Shown piece after piece: positions 1-6,685 of a stretch of DNA of 10,179 nt (position 1 is its first letter; the number at the start of each line of letters is the position of its first letter). This stretch comes from CAZQBY01 sp964592405 [NCBI: uncultured archaeon]. Lineage in GTDB: Archaea; Altiarchaeota; Altiarchaeia; JAFGQM01. The notes under the pieces were generated by a model. The model was given only the letters and a program-made list of their open reading frames with translations, was not told the DNA's origin and did not search any database. The stretch is from positions 1 to 10,179 of the forward strand of contig CAZQBY010000021.1 of NCBI GenBank assembly GCA_964592405.1, written 5' to 3'. The position numbers and the translations under genes are program-made.

Positions 1-1821
1 TATGTCTTCATAGCCAAAAAATACTGCGAACAGGGGAGGAACCAGCTCTCGCTGGCGCTGACGGCCTCGCCCGGCCACTCAAAGGACAGGATCAGAGAGA
101 TTATAGATAATCTCAATATACAAAACGTTGAGATAAGGACTGACAAAGACTGGGATGTAAGACCCTATGTTGAGAATATGACAATAGACTGGATAAGGGT
201 GGAACTGCCACAGAATTTCAAGCGCCTTAGGGAGTTGCTGGCTGGGGCGATGAAAGATTATATCTCATATCTCAAGAAGAGGGGATATCTGCTGGACAAG
301 GATCTGCGCAGCCTTGGCAAGAGGGATCTGCTTGATCTGCAGAGCCGGCTCAGAAAAGAGATGCTGGCCGGCAGCCGGGTCTGGGAAGAGATATCAGACA
401 CTGCAGCCCTTCTGAAGCTGCAGCATGGGCTGGAGCTGCTTGAAACACAGGGTATAGCTGCGCTGGATGAGTATCTCAAGCGGCTGAGGACCCAGAAAAG
501 CAAGGCAGTAAATGTTTTGATGAAGAGGAAGGATGTCCGCTCGGCTGTGGGGCTGGCCCAGATCCTCCACAGTCAGGGTGTGGAACATCCAAAGCTGGAC
601 AGGCTCAGGGAGATGATAAGGGAGCAGATAGCCGCAAAGCGCTATTCTAAGATAATCGTATTTACGCAATACCGCGACACAGTGGAAAAGATACTGGAGA
701 CACTGGAGGGCGAGAAGGATATAGCTGCGCGCAAGCTGATAGGTCAGGCAGTCAAGGGCAAACAGAGAGGTATGAACCAGAAGGAGCAGAAGGAGATCCT
801 AGAAGAGTTCAATAACTCGATTTTTAATGTGCTTGTCGCCACATCTGTTGGCGAGGAGGGTCTGGACATAGAAGAGGTTGATCTGGTCATATTCTATGAA
901 CCAATACCAAGTGAGATACGCACAATACAACGCAGGGGTCGTACTGCGCGCAAGAGACCCGGAAGGCTGGCAGTCCTGATAGCCAAAGGGACCCGTGATG
1001 AGGTGTATCTCTGGTCAGCTCTTCGTAAGGAGCGCAGGATGCATGCAGCCATGAAAGAGGTCAGGAGGGAGTTTGACAGGAGACTTGAACCTGGTCGGTG
1101 GGGGCAAGCTACAATAAAAAGTTTTGTGGCGCAGGAGGACAAAGAGGATGACAAAAAGGCGCAGGAGGGGAATGTGTATCTATATGTTGACCAGCGGGAA
1201 AGAAGCAGCGGCATAGCTAGAAGGCTGAGCGAGATGGGTGCTGTGGTGGATATCCGACAGCTGCATGTTGCCGACTTCATAGTCAGCGAGCGGGTGGCGG
1301 TAGAGAGGAAGAGCGTGACAGATTTCCTGCAGTCCATAGTGGACGGCCGGCTGATGAATCAAATGAGTGAGATGTGCAGGAATTTTGAAATCCCACTGCT
1401 TATCATCGAGGGTGATCCACAGGAGCTCTATACTGAGCGGAACATCCATCCAAATGCCATAAGGGGAGCCATAGCCTCAATAGCAGTAAACTTTGGCATA
1501 CCGGTAATCTACACCAAAGATATTGGGGATACAGCCGCCTTCATCTACGTTCTGGCAAAGCGTGAGCAGGAGGGGAGGGCAAGGGAAATAGTTCTGCGAG
1601 GAGAAAAGCGTGCAATGACTTTGCCCGAGTGGCAGCGCTTCGTTGTCGAATCACTCCCAAATGTCTCTGCCGTTTTGGCAAAGCGGCTGCTTGAACATTT
1701 CAAATCCGTGGAGGCAGTGTTCAGAGCACAGGAGAAGGAATTACAAAAAGTGGAGGGCATAGGCAAAAAGAAAGCAAAGCGTATAAGGGAGGTCATAGGC
1801 TCCAAGTATGAGAAAGCATGA
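1..1821 (+). CDS. hef: Hef-type ATP-dependent helicase / XPF-family structure-specific nuclease (5' partial)
   Basis: The frame is open from base 1, so the gene enters from the left; 606 residues are visible. Hef acts on stalled replication forks: an SF2 helicase unwinds branched DNA and an XPF/Mus81-type nuclease cuts it. Visible in order: helicase motif III as TASPG (61-75); a long helical insert; the second RecA lobe with a TSVGEEGLD motif and motif VI as QRRGRTAR (928-951); an acidic/lysine-rich linker near 1130-1165; the nuclease domain opening with VDQRE (1186-1200) and carrying the catalytic ERKSVTD (1303-1323), with the upstream metal-site Asp kept in an ADF context where GDY is usual; and a tandem helix-hairpin-helix region (about 1654-1797) containing VEGIGKKKAKR. 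Walker A and the DEAH box must lie upstream of the window, probably some 150 residues. An internal Met at 178 is not the start, because the reading frame and motif III lie before it. Domain assignment is firm; absence of the first motifs is only a window effect. Confidence 0.95.
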   Translation, partial: YVFIAKKYCEQGRNQLSLALTASPGHSKDRIREIIDNLNIQNVEIRTDKDWDVRPYVENMTIDWIRVELPQNFKRLRELLAGAMKDYISYLKKRGYLLDKDLRSLGKRDLLDLQSRLRKEMLAGSRVWEEISDTAALLKLQHGLELLETQGIAALDEYLKRLRTQKSKAVNVLMKRKDVRSAVGLAQILHSQGVEHPKLDRLREMIREQIAAKRYSKIIVFTQYRDTVEKILETLEGEKDIAARKLIGQAVKGKQRGMNQKEQKEILEEFNNSIFNVLVATSVGEEGLDIEEVDLVIFYEPIPSEIRTIQRRGRTARKRPGRLAVLIAKGTRDEVYLWSALRKERRMHAAMKEVRREFDRRLEPGRWGQATIKSFVAQEDKEDDKKAQEGNVYLYVDQRERSSGIARRLSEMGAVVDIRQLHVADFIVSERVAVERKSVTDFLQSIVDGRLMNQMSEMCRNFEIPLLIIEGDPQELYTERNIHPNAIRGAIASIAVNFGIPVIYTKDIGDTAAFIYVLAKREQEGRAREIVLRGEKRAMTLPEWQRFVVESLPNVSAVLAKRLLEHFKSVEAVFRAQEKELQKVEGIGKKKAKRIREVIGSKYEKA

Positions 1822-1824
1822 GAG

Positions 1825-1864
1825 TTTTTACCCAGTCAGGTAATTTTTTTACCCAGTCAGGTAA
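1825..1864. repeat. Tandem 21-nt direct repeat, each copy with a short palindrome
   Basis: Two copies of a T-rich block followed by TTACCCAGTCAGGTAA lie back to back with a 21-nt period, identical over 19 nt (1825-1843 and 1846-1864). Each holds an inverted repeat, TTACC/GGTAA around a 6-nt CAGTCA loop (1828-1843 and 1849-1864). The first palindrome is followed at once by seven Ts (1844-1850), so it could act as a weak hairpin-plus-T-run terminator for hef. A paired operator for the downstream gene is equally possible. The 21-nt period is a multiple of three and contains no stop in the shared frame. No further copy was seen in the window. Confidence 0.85.
1842..1851 (+). promoter_or_regulatory. 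Box A-like T-rich element before the coiled-coil membrane gene
   Basis: AATTTTTTTA lies 22-31 nt before the ATG at 1873, the distance expected for an archaeal TATA box driving a leaderless or near-leaderless mRNA. It falls inside the tandem repeat, so the duplication has also doubled the T-run (other run at 1825-1829). The element could instead be the T-run of a hef terminator; the two roles are not exclusive. Confidence 0.35.
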
Positions 1865-1872
1865 TAGAGGGG

Positions 1873-2280
1873 ATGAAGAAGGCCCTTGTCCCCATGATGA
1901 TGGCCGAAGTTGCCAAGGCCCAGAACGCCAGCGAGATAATCAAGGTTAAGATTGAGGAGCCGCCTCTCCTCGGCTTCATTACCAGGGAGCTGCTCGTGAA
2001 GATAATAATCGGCCTGTTCCTTCTGTATCTGATAATAGTTATAATTAGATACCTACGTCGCAAGAGGGCTGAAAGGGCCGCAGCGCTCATATCGGAGAGG
2101 GAGAGGACAGAACAGCTGAAGGCGGAAAAGGCCAAACTCGAGCGTATGATTGAGGGCGCAAAGAAGAGCTATTACAAGCGTGAGCTGAGCGAAGAGGAGG
2201 CCAAGAAGCTGATGTTTGAGTACAGGCAGAGAATCCTTGAAATAGATGGGGAGTTGAAGGAGGAGCTGAAGGGAGGCTAA
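1873..2280 (+). CDS. Single-pass membrane protein with cytoplasmic coiled coil (unknown function)
   Basis: I do not recognise a named family. The 135-residue protein has about 40 N-terminal residues, one strongly hydrophobic helix (about 42-60, rich in Ile/Leu), then RRKR at 62-65, which by the positive-inside rule puts the C-terminal part in the cytoplasm. That part is a highly charged helix (about 66-97), a short break with AKKSYYKRELSEEEAKK, and a second amphipathic helix to the end. The break resembles the short helical-hairpin (SHOCT-like) ends of many archaeal membrane proteins. The ATG at 1873 has a purine run, GAGGGG, directly abutting it, too close for a normal Shine-Dalgarno, so leaderless translation is likely. 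Met codons at 1894-1902 are alternative starts. Its stop overlaps the stop of the convergent gene by 4 nt. Confidence 0.8.
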   Translation: MKKALVPMMMAEVAKAQNASEIIKVKIEEPPLLGFITRELLVKIIIGLFLLYLIIVIIRYLRRKRAERAAALISERERTEQLKAEKAKLERMIEGAKKSYYKRELSEEEAKKLMFEYRQRILEIDGELKEELKGG

Positions 2281-2660
2281 ATGCCAAGCCGTCGCCGGAT
2301 GTGGAACTCCCTGACCCTTCGGCTATTCATTTCCTCGTGGGTGATAAGATGTGTTCGCCCCTTCATCTCGGGCATGCCGAGCTCACTTATGCGATAACGA
2401 ACAAAGTTTACAGGTCTTCCTGTCTCAGGGTCCTCAAACGTATAGTCCAAAAACTTTTTAACATCTGCAGGCCGCATCTTCTTTGGATGCAATACCCTGT
2501 AGATGCCGCCCATTATATGCTCAAGAATCACTGTGGCCGAGCCGTGTTTTGGATGAGTGAAGACAAAGGCTGCCCGGCCGGGTTGTCTTTTTCCAAAGGT
2601 CCTTCCCCTCCATTGGCTTCGCGACAGTATGATATGGCTCATGGATGGACGTCTGGCCAT
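2277..2660 (-). CDS. Small basic protein of unknown function
   Basis: A 127-residue protein rich in Arg, Lys and His, with no membrane segment, Cys cluster or P-loop. I do not recognise it. Visible traits are a basic N-terminal third (RSQWRGRTFGKRQPGR), a middle containing HPKHGSATVILEHIMGG, and a C-terminal third with an FEDPETGRP turn and ending in REFHIRRRLGI. The overall charge suggests nucleic-acid or ribosome association, but this is inference from composition only. The start is taken at 2660 because a box A-like element lies 21-28 nt upstream; an ATG at 2642 would remove six residues (ARRPSM context). It lies 28 nt downstream of the PEPCK stop and ends tail to tail with the coiled-coil gene, sharing CTAA. 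Coding status is supported by length, tight packing and the lack of any competing gene on the other strand. Confidence 0.75.
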   Translation of the reverse strand: MARRPSMSHIILSRSQWRGRTFGKRQPGRAAFVFTHPKHGSATVILEHIMGGIYRVLHPKKMRPADVKKFLDYTFEDPETGRPVNFVRYRISELGMPEMKGRTHLITHEEMNSRRVREFHIRRRLGI

Positions 2661-2680
2661 ACATAGATATAGTGCTAAGA

Positions 2681-2688
2681 CTTAAAAA
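2681..2688 (-). promoter_or_regulatory. Box A-like element upstream of the small basic protein
   Basis: On the minus strand this reads TTTTTAAG, directly after the PEPCK stop codon and 21-28 nt before the ATG at 2660. No Shine-Dalgarno precedes that ATG, which fits leaderless transcription. The T-run could also help end the PEPCK transcript. Confidence 0.4.
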
Positions 2689-4551
2689 CTAAGCAAAGTG
2701 CCCCGGCGGGATAACATCCATCCCATGCTCCTCTCTTGCATCCAGAAGTCTCTTTCTCTGCTGGCTGAGGTGTTCGTGGAAGACCTCCGGCACATTCTCC
2801 TCCTCATGATATATCTCCTCTATCCTCTTCAGTCGCTTCAGGTTGTTCTCAACACGTATGGAGAACTCCCTGATATAATCCTCCCTGAGGTATTCCTTGT
2901 TTAGGAGTTCCCTGAAGAGGGTTGTCAGATCCTCATATCTTGGAAGGTAACCAATAGGCGTCTCAATGGCTCCAAACTCCTCGTGTACCCTGCCCTCCAT
3001 CCAGTGGAGCCATACCTTCTTGTCCTCAATATCATTCAGATATCTGCCGTCTTCCTTCAGAAAATAGTTGGTTGCGAAGATCAGGGGCGTCTTGTCTAGG
3101 TCCTCACCAAACTGGAGATGCTTCCGGATATACATCCCAAATGGTATCACGAGGAAATCAAGATTTGACATTGGGTTGTGTTTCCGCACCCCCTCCGCCC
3201 CAATGGTGGCAGATGTGGTTTCTGATTCCAGGGATGCGCCCACAAAGACACCATGCGACCAGCTCAAAGACTGGTAAACCGGTGGTGATGTGTCTGAGTC
3301 TCTCCCGCCATATATTATGCCCTCTATTGGAACTCCCAAAGGGTCATCGGCCCGTGGGTCGGCGTTGTCCAAATCGCTTATCCTGATTGTATATCGTGCA
3401 TTCTTGTGGGCAGGTAGAACCTCCTTGCCGTCAGGTCCTTTCATGCCCTCATACCATTCTCCAGCATAGTTTTTACCATCCTTCGGCAGTTCCCTGCCCA
3501 TTCCCAGCCAGTAAGGCACTCCGTCCTTCACCAAGATGTTGGAAAATATTTTCTCTCCGGGAGTGGTCAGCGCCTTATAGATAAGAGGGTCTCCTTCGGG
3601 ATTGACGTCCCTTATTATGCCGAATATGCCGCATTCAACATTTGCAGCCCTGCAGAAACCCTCATCATCAATACGCAGATATGCTATGTCATCTCCCACT
3701 ATGGTCTCGCCGGGTACCATGGCAGTAGAGGTCTTGCCACAGGCACTCGGAAATGCACCGGTGAAGTATGTTACGCGGTTCTTGCCGGGTGGATGGACAC
3801 CCATTATGAACATGTGCTCACACAGCCAGTCCTCCCTCGCCGCCTTGCTCAGGGCCAGCCTCAGGGCCAGTTTTTTCAGGCCAAGACTGTTACCTGCATA
3901 CTGGTTATTGACTGAGAGGACCCTTTCCTCCTGCAGGTCTATGTATATCCTGCGCTTGTCAATATTCTTGCTGCATCCCCTTTCATCCAGCTCTCCGGCT
4001 GAATGGACAAAGTAAAAAAAATCAGGAGAGCCATTGAGTTTTTTGAACTGCTCATAGCCCTTTCTGTAGAGCAGGTCCTCGCTGTGGGCTACATAAGCAG
4101 AGTCTGTCAGCTGCAGGGCACAGATGGAAAATCTGGAGTCCTGCGGTCCCAAGACAAAAAACCTGACAAGCAGTTCCTTGTCCCTCATTATACCATCCAT
4201 TAGTCCGTGTATCTCCTTTAGGCCATCGTCGCGGTCTATGGTGTTCAGGTGCCTGCCTATAAACCTTCCCTTAGGCAGGAGTATGCGCGTGTTCTTCTTG
4301 TCCCTGGCCTGGTCGTAGTATCCGTCGAAGTGCACAGTATGGCCCTCCATTCTGAGGGGTTGTTCCTCGCCGTTTTCTATGGCCAGCCGGCGCACATAGT
4401 CTATATCATCTTGGGAATCAGTTATCACCGTAATCTTTGCGGGTTTGCAGAGATTTGCATACTCCTCCACTATTTTCATGACCTTCCTGTTCCCAAGCGC
4501 CCTGAGCTTTGCTAGATTTGTATCATCCAAGATGGTCCTGTCAATATCCAT
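2689..4551 (-). CDS. pckG: Phosphoenolpyruvate carboxykinase (GTP)
   Basis: This enzyme interconverts oxaloacetate plus GTP with PEP, CO2 and GDP in the cytoplasm, serving gluconeogenesis or anaplerosis. The 620-residue length matches GTP-type enzymes. Seen in order: an R-loop-like YAGNSLGLKKLALRLA (218-233); the P-loop FPSACGKTSTAM (267-278) with the characteristic reactive Cys at 271 and Lys at 273; the metal-binding kinase-2 motif VGDDIAYL (285-292); RAANVECGIFGI (301-312), the archaeal form rather than the NPE-containing form of animal enzymes; and GVFVGASLESETTSA (434-448), the GTP-class counterpart of a conserved active-site segment. The C-terminal 70 residues are highly charged. The start at 4551 is the first in-frame ATG, has no Shine-Dalgarno, and sits 30-37 nt after a TTTTTAAA element. 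It follows the transglutaminase-like gene by 30 nt. Confidence 0.97.
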   Translation of the reverse strand: MDIDRTILDDTNLAKLRALGNRKVMKIVEEYANLCKPAKITVITDSQDDIDYVRRLAIENGEEQPLRMEGHTVHFDGYYDQARDKKNTRILLPKGRFIGRHLNTIDRDDGLKEIHGLMDGIMRDKELLVRFFVLGPQDSRFSICALQLTDSAYVAHSEDLLYRKGYEQFKKLNGSPDFFYFVHSAGELDERGCSKNIDKRRIYIDLQEERVLSVNNQYAGNSLGLKKLALRLALSKAAREDWLCEHMFIMGVHPPGKNRVTYFTGAFPSACGKTSTAMVPGETIVGDDIAYLRIDDEGFCRAANVECGIFGIIRDVNPEGDPLIYKALTTPGEKIFSNILVKDGVPYWLGMGRELPKDGKNYAGEWYEGMKGPDGKEVLPAHKNARYTIRISDLDNADPRADDPLGVPIEGIIYGGRDSDTSPPVYQSLSWSHGVFVGASLESETTSATIGAEGVRKHNPMSNLDFLVIPFGMYIRKHLQFGEDLDKTPLIFATNYFLKEDGRYLNDIEDKKVWLHWMEGRVHEEFGAIETPIGYLPRYEDLTTLFRELLNKEYLREDYIREFSIRVENNLKRLKRIEEIYHEEENVPEVFHEHLSQQRKRLLDAREEHGMDVIPPGHFA

Positions 4552-4580
4552 AAGAATCAGGGTTAGTTATGGGCTGTGAG

Positions 4581-4588
4581 TTTAAAAA
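4581..4588 (-). promoter_or_regulatory. Box A-like element upstream of PEPCK
   Basis: The minus strand reads TTTTTAAA 30-37 nt before the PEPCK ATG and overlaps the stop codon of the upstream transglutaminase-like gene. A start site about 25 nt downstream would leave a leader of under 10 nt, which agrees with the missing Shine-Dalgarno. PEPCK can thus probably be transcribed separately from the genes before it. Confidence 0.5.
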
Positions 4589-5241
4589 TTACCTTTCCTG
4601 TCAGCCTTGGAATATCTGTCATAATCCTTCAGCGATTTCATTCCAATGTGCCATGCGTCCTTTCCCCTAGCAAAAAGACCCATTCTTCTGAGTGTTTCAT
4701 GGCCCCTGAGATCAGCAGGCGTTACTTCAGTTGGGACTGACCTGCGTGCATATCTGGCCGGATTCACGCTCCATTCCCTACCAGCCATTTTGAATAGGAC
4801 TATTGAGCTGTTACCAATCCTTGCAAAGTCCGCCTTTATGCCATGCGCCCTGAGGACAGCTACCAAGGCAATCGCGTTGTCCACACATCCAAGAACATTT
4901 TTTGCTCTCTGCCTGTCCTCCTTGGACAACATGACTACCCTGCCTGAGTGAAGTATGTCCTCGGCAGTGCGCTTGGCATAGAGAGCATCCAAATCCCTAA
5001 CGGACACAATCTCTGGCTTGAGATGTTTTATCTCTCTGATAACGGGTATTACAGAGTGGGGATTATGGGGATCTATCTTAAACCTCGAGGCAAATTCCCG
5101 GACGGTTTTGGTTACCATGGCCTGCCTTCCGCCAACCTGCTTCAGCGGTCGTATATGCGGAATTCCCTTTTTGACCACCACCCTTTTTGGATGGAACAGG
5201 TGCGATATTCCCCCAGCGGGTATTAATGGCATTCTTGGCAT
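4582..5241 (-). CDS. Transglutaminase-like fold protein, apparently lacking catalytic His and Asp
   Basis: With a start at 5241 the protein has 219 residues. The segment from about 117 to 161 resembles the transglutaminase core: GCVDNAIALVAVLRAHGIKA matches the Cys helix and the LRA-x-GI-x-A strand, and REWSVNP matches the W-x-V-D-P end. The nucleophile Cys119 is kept, but the position of the catalytic His looks like Ser145/146 and that of the Asp is Asn160. If the alignment is right, it is a non-enzymatic or altered member. The N-terminal 110 residues are basic and unassigned; the C-terminus carries LFARGKDAWHIGMKSL. A TTTTTAAT element 23-30 nt before 5241 supports this start. A GTG/ATG pair at 5281-5286 would add up to 15 residues overlapping trm1. 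Family assignment is by eye. Confidence 0.8.
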   Translation of the reverse strand: MPRMPLIPAGGISHLFHPKRVVVKKGIPHIRPLKQVGGRQAMVTKTVREFASRFKIDPHNPHSVIPVIREIKHLKPEIVSVRDLDALYAKRTAEDILHSGRVVMLSKEDRQRAKNVLGCVDNAIALVAVLRAHGIKADFARIGNSSIVLFKMAGREWSVNPARYARRSVPTEVTPADLRGHETLRRMGLFARGKDAWHIGMKSLKDYDRYSKADRKGNF

Positions 5242-5257
5242 TTTTGGATTTAGCTGT

Positions 5258-6331
5258 TCATGAATTAAAAAGCGGCAGGACATCACATCTTATCCCCGTC
5301 CTTGAGAAGTGCGTCTCAGTGACGCGGTGCCCCTCCTCTGCCAGCCGGGAGATGAGCTGCCTCTTGGGCGGACATGGGATGGCTGCCAGCCGGGAAAGGT
5401 GATGGATATTATAGAAGGGTGTTAGTATCTCCTGTTCCCCTGCCACAAGTCTCAAAAGATCCCTGAGCTGGGGATTGTCCGTCTGGATATTGCCACAAAA
5501 CCCGGAATCTGCAAACTCCCCTGCCCAAAGCGGGCCAGCCCAGTTCAGGCCGGAAGCACAGTTTGGGCACTTGTCCAGAAACCTGTCAACCTTTACGTAG
5601 CCTCTCCAGTCGCATTTGAAGCAGTGCTGGAGATAGGAGATCCTGTCAAGCATGTCATTGGCCCTCTTGGTGCCGTTTTCTGTGGCTAGAAAAAGCCTGA
5701 AATAGTGGCGGTGGTTATAGCAGAGAAGCGGCCTGAGCGCAAATTCATAGCGTGCAGCCATACGGACAGAGGCTCCTATCAGTATCCTGAGGCCTATCTC
5801 CTTAGCATAGGAGGTCCTTAGAGGACGTGCATCATAGCGGCGCCGGCATGTCAGAATTGAAACCCCGCAGAGCGGGGCGGTGTCCGTGGCTGTCAGGCAG
5901 AGGAGACCATCCTTCCTCCTTATTGCACGCAGGGCAGAATCCAAAGCCACTATAAACGAGCCGAATGGATCTATATCAATGACATCAAATTTGTCGCAGC
6001 GAAAACGGCGGAGAAAGAGATTGACGTCCTCGCAGAAAACCTCCCCCCTTACCCCGTTCATCTCCATATTCTTTCTAATAAGGGCTGTGGCCTCCGGACT
6101 GATGTCATTGAAGAATATGCGCTCAAACCCTGCCTCTCTAGCTGCCCGGATGCCGCGGATACCAGAACCGGCTAGTGCATCACAGTAGCTCCTCCCCCCA
6201 TGCGCGCGGAGCAGGGCTGTTGTCAGATCCCTGTCCAGTGCCATTGAGGGATTGTAGAAGACCGGCAGCTTTTTGGTGACATTGCCCTCCGGGGCATAAA
6301 ACCTCGTCGATCCCTCTTCAAATATCCTCAT
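5258..6331 (-). CDS. trm1: tRNA (guanine(26)-N2)-dimethyltransferase
   Basis: Trm1 uses S-adenosylmethionine to mono- and dimethylate N2 of G26 in tRNA, which helps the tRNA fold correctly. With a start at 6331 the protein has 357 residues, near the usual archaeal size. It begins with the family-typical EEGSTRFYAPEG and VFYNPSMALDRDL. The SAM-binding motif DALAGSGIRG is at 51-60, the acidic strand end FNDIS at 74-78, and the catalytic DPFG at 121-124. The C-terminal domain has a zinc site made by C238-x2-C241 and C256-x2-C259, followed by the conserved NWAGPLWAG. The frame is open upstream to an ATG at 6460, but those 43 residues overlap the transporter gene and lack similarity to the family. 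The ATG at 6331 is 20 nt after the transporter stop and 27-34 nt after a TATA-like element. Confidence 0.95.
   Translation of the reverse strand: MRIFEEGSTRFYAPEGNVTKKLPVFYNPSMALDRDLTTALLRAHGGRSYCDALAGSGIRGIRAAREAGFERIFFNDISPEATALIRKNMEMNGVRGEVFCEDVNLFLRRFRCDKFDVIDIDPFGSFIVALDSALRAIRRKDGLLCLTATDTAPLCGVSILTCRRRYDARPLRTSYAKEIGLRILIGASVRMAARYEFALRPLLCYNHRHYFRLFLATENGTKRANDMLDRISYLQHCFKCDWRGYVKVDRFLDKCPNCASGLNWAGPLWAGEFADSGFCGNIQTDNPQLRDLLRLVAGEQEILTPFYNIHHLSRLAAIPCPPKRQLISRLAEEGHRVTETHFSRTGIRCDVLPLFNS
5264..5271 (-). promoter_or_regulatory. Box A-like element upstream of the transglutaminase-like gene
   Basis: The minus strand reads TTTTTAAT, inside the last codons of trm1 and 23-30 nt before the ATG at 5241. 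Its spacing is the main reason for choosing that start over the longer GTG/ATG options at 5281-5286. Confidence 0.4.
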
Positions 6332-6351
6332 GGGATATTTAGGTGTTTGTT

Positions 6352-6684
6352 TTAGGAATATATAAGAGCCCCTATAAGAACGAATAAATTCATTATAAAC
6401 CAGAGAGTATATGTCACAACTATTGGTTTTTCCTTGTGAACTATGCCATAGAGCACCCATGGCACATCAAAGGTGGCGAAAAGACCCCATGAGATTGGTG
6501 AAACGCCGACAGCATTCTGCCCCAAGTATATTCTGAGTATCTGTGGTATCGCAAGCAGTGGTCCGGCTATCCCACAGATGAGCACGACTCTGTCTAGGAG
6601 CTGCACCCTAGGATCCGGATGGGGATATGGATCATTCCTCTTGTTCCCCTTCCGCATGTGAAGATGGTTCAGGAGTGGGTGCAT
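6352..6684 (-). CDS. SemiSWEET / PQ-loop family small membrane transporter
   Basis: A 110-residue protein with a basic, His/Pro-rich N-terminal tail (about 28 residues) and three hydrophobic helices at about 30-54, 62-83 and 88-109. The first holds the Pro-Gln of the family (AIPQILRIYLG, PQ at 47-48), and the second begins VSPISWGLF, the usual N-x-x-G-x-S-P-x-x-W-like segment of half-SWEET proteins. SemiSWEETs work as dimers and move sugars passively across the membrane; the substrate here is unknown. The chosen ATG at 6684 comes one base after the stop of the nucleotidyltransferase gene, suggesting coupled translation. An ATG at 6657 gives 101 residues, nearer the family norm, and the frame is open back to 6765. 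No clear Shine-Dalgarno is visible. Placement next to a sugar-activating enzyme fits a sugar-related role, as inference only. Confidence 0.88.
   Translation of the reverse strand: MHPLLNHLHMRKGNKRNDPYPHPDPRVQLLDRVVLICGIAGPLLAIPQILRIYLGQNAVGVSPISWGLFATFDVPWVLYGIVHKEKPIVVTYTLWFIMNLFVLIGALIYS
6358..6365 (-). promoter_or_regulatory. TATA box-like element upstream of trm1
   Basis: The minus strand reads TTATATAT, embedded in the last codons of the SemiSWEET gene, 27-34 nt before the trm1 ATG at 6331. It is one of the closest matches in the window to the archaeal box A consensus and supports a separate, near-leaderless trm1 transcript. Confidence 0.5.
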
Positions 6685-6685
6685 C

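Noticed and set aside
178-180. ATG at 178 as the hef start
   Set aside because: The frame is open from base 1 and helicase motif III (TASPG at 61-75) lies upstream of this ATG.
894-1337. 147-codon minus-strand frame opposite hef
   Set aside because: It lies antisense to the conserved helicase motif VI and nuclease motifs; Ser/Leu-rich composition is a reverse-strand artefact.
2301-2666. 121-codon plus-strand frame opposite the small basic protein
   Set aside because: The minus-strand frame fits the gene spacing, convergent stop overlap and box A placement better; the plus-strand product is a mix without features. Some doubt remains because neither product is recognised.
6332-6460. Longer trm1 start at 6460
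   Set aside because: It overlaps the SemiSWEET coding region by over 100 nt, while the family-typical N-terminus starts at the ATG at 6331 behind a TATA-like element.
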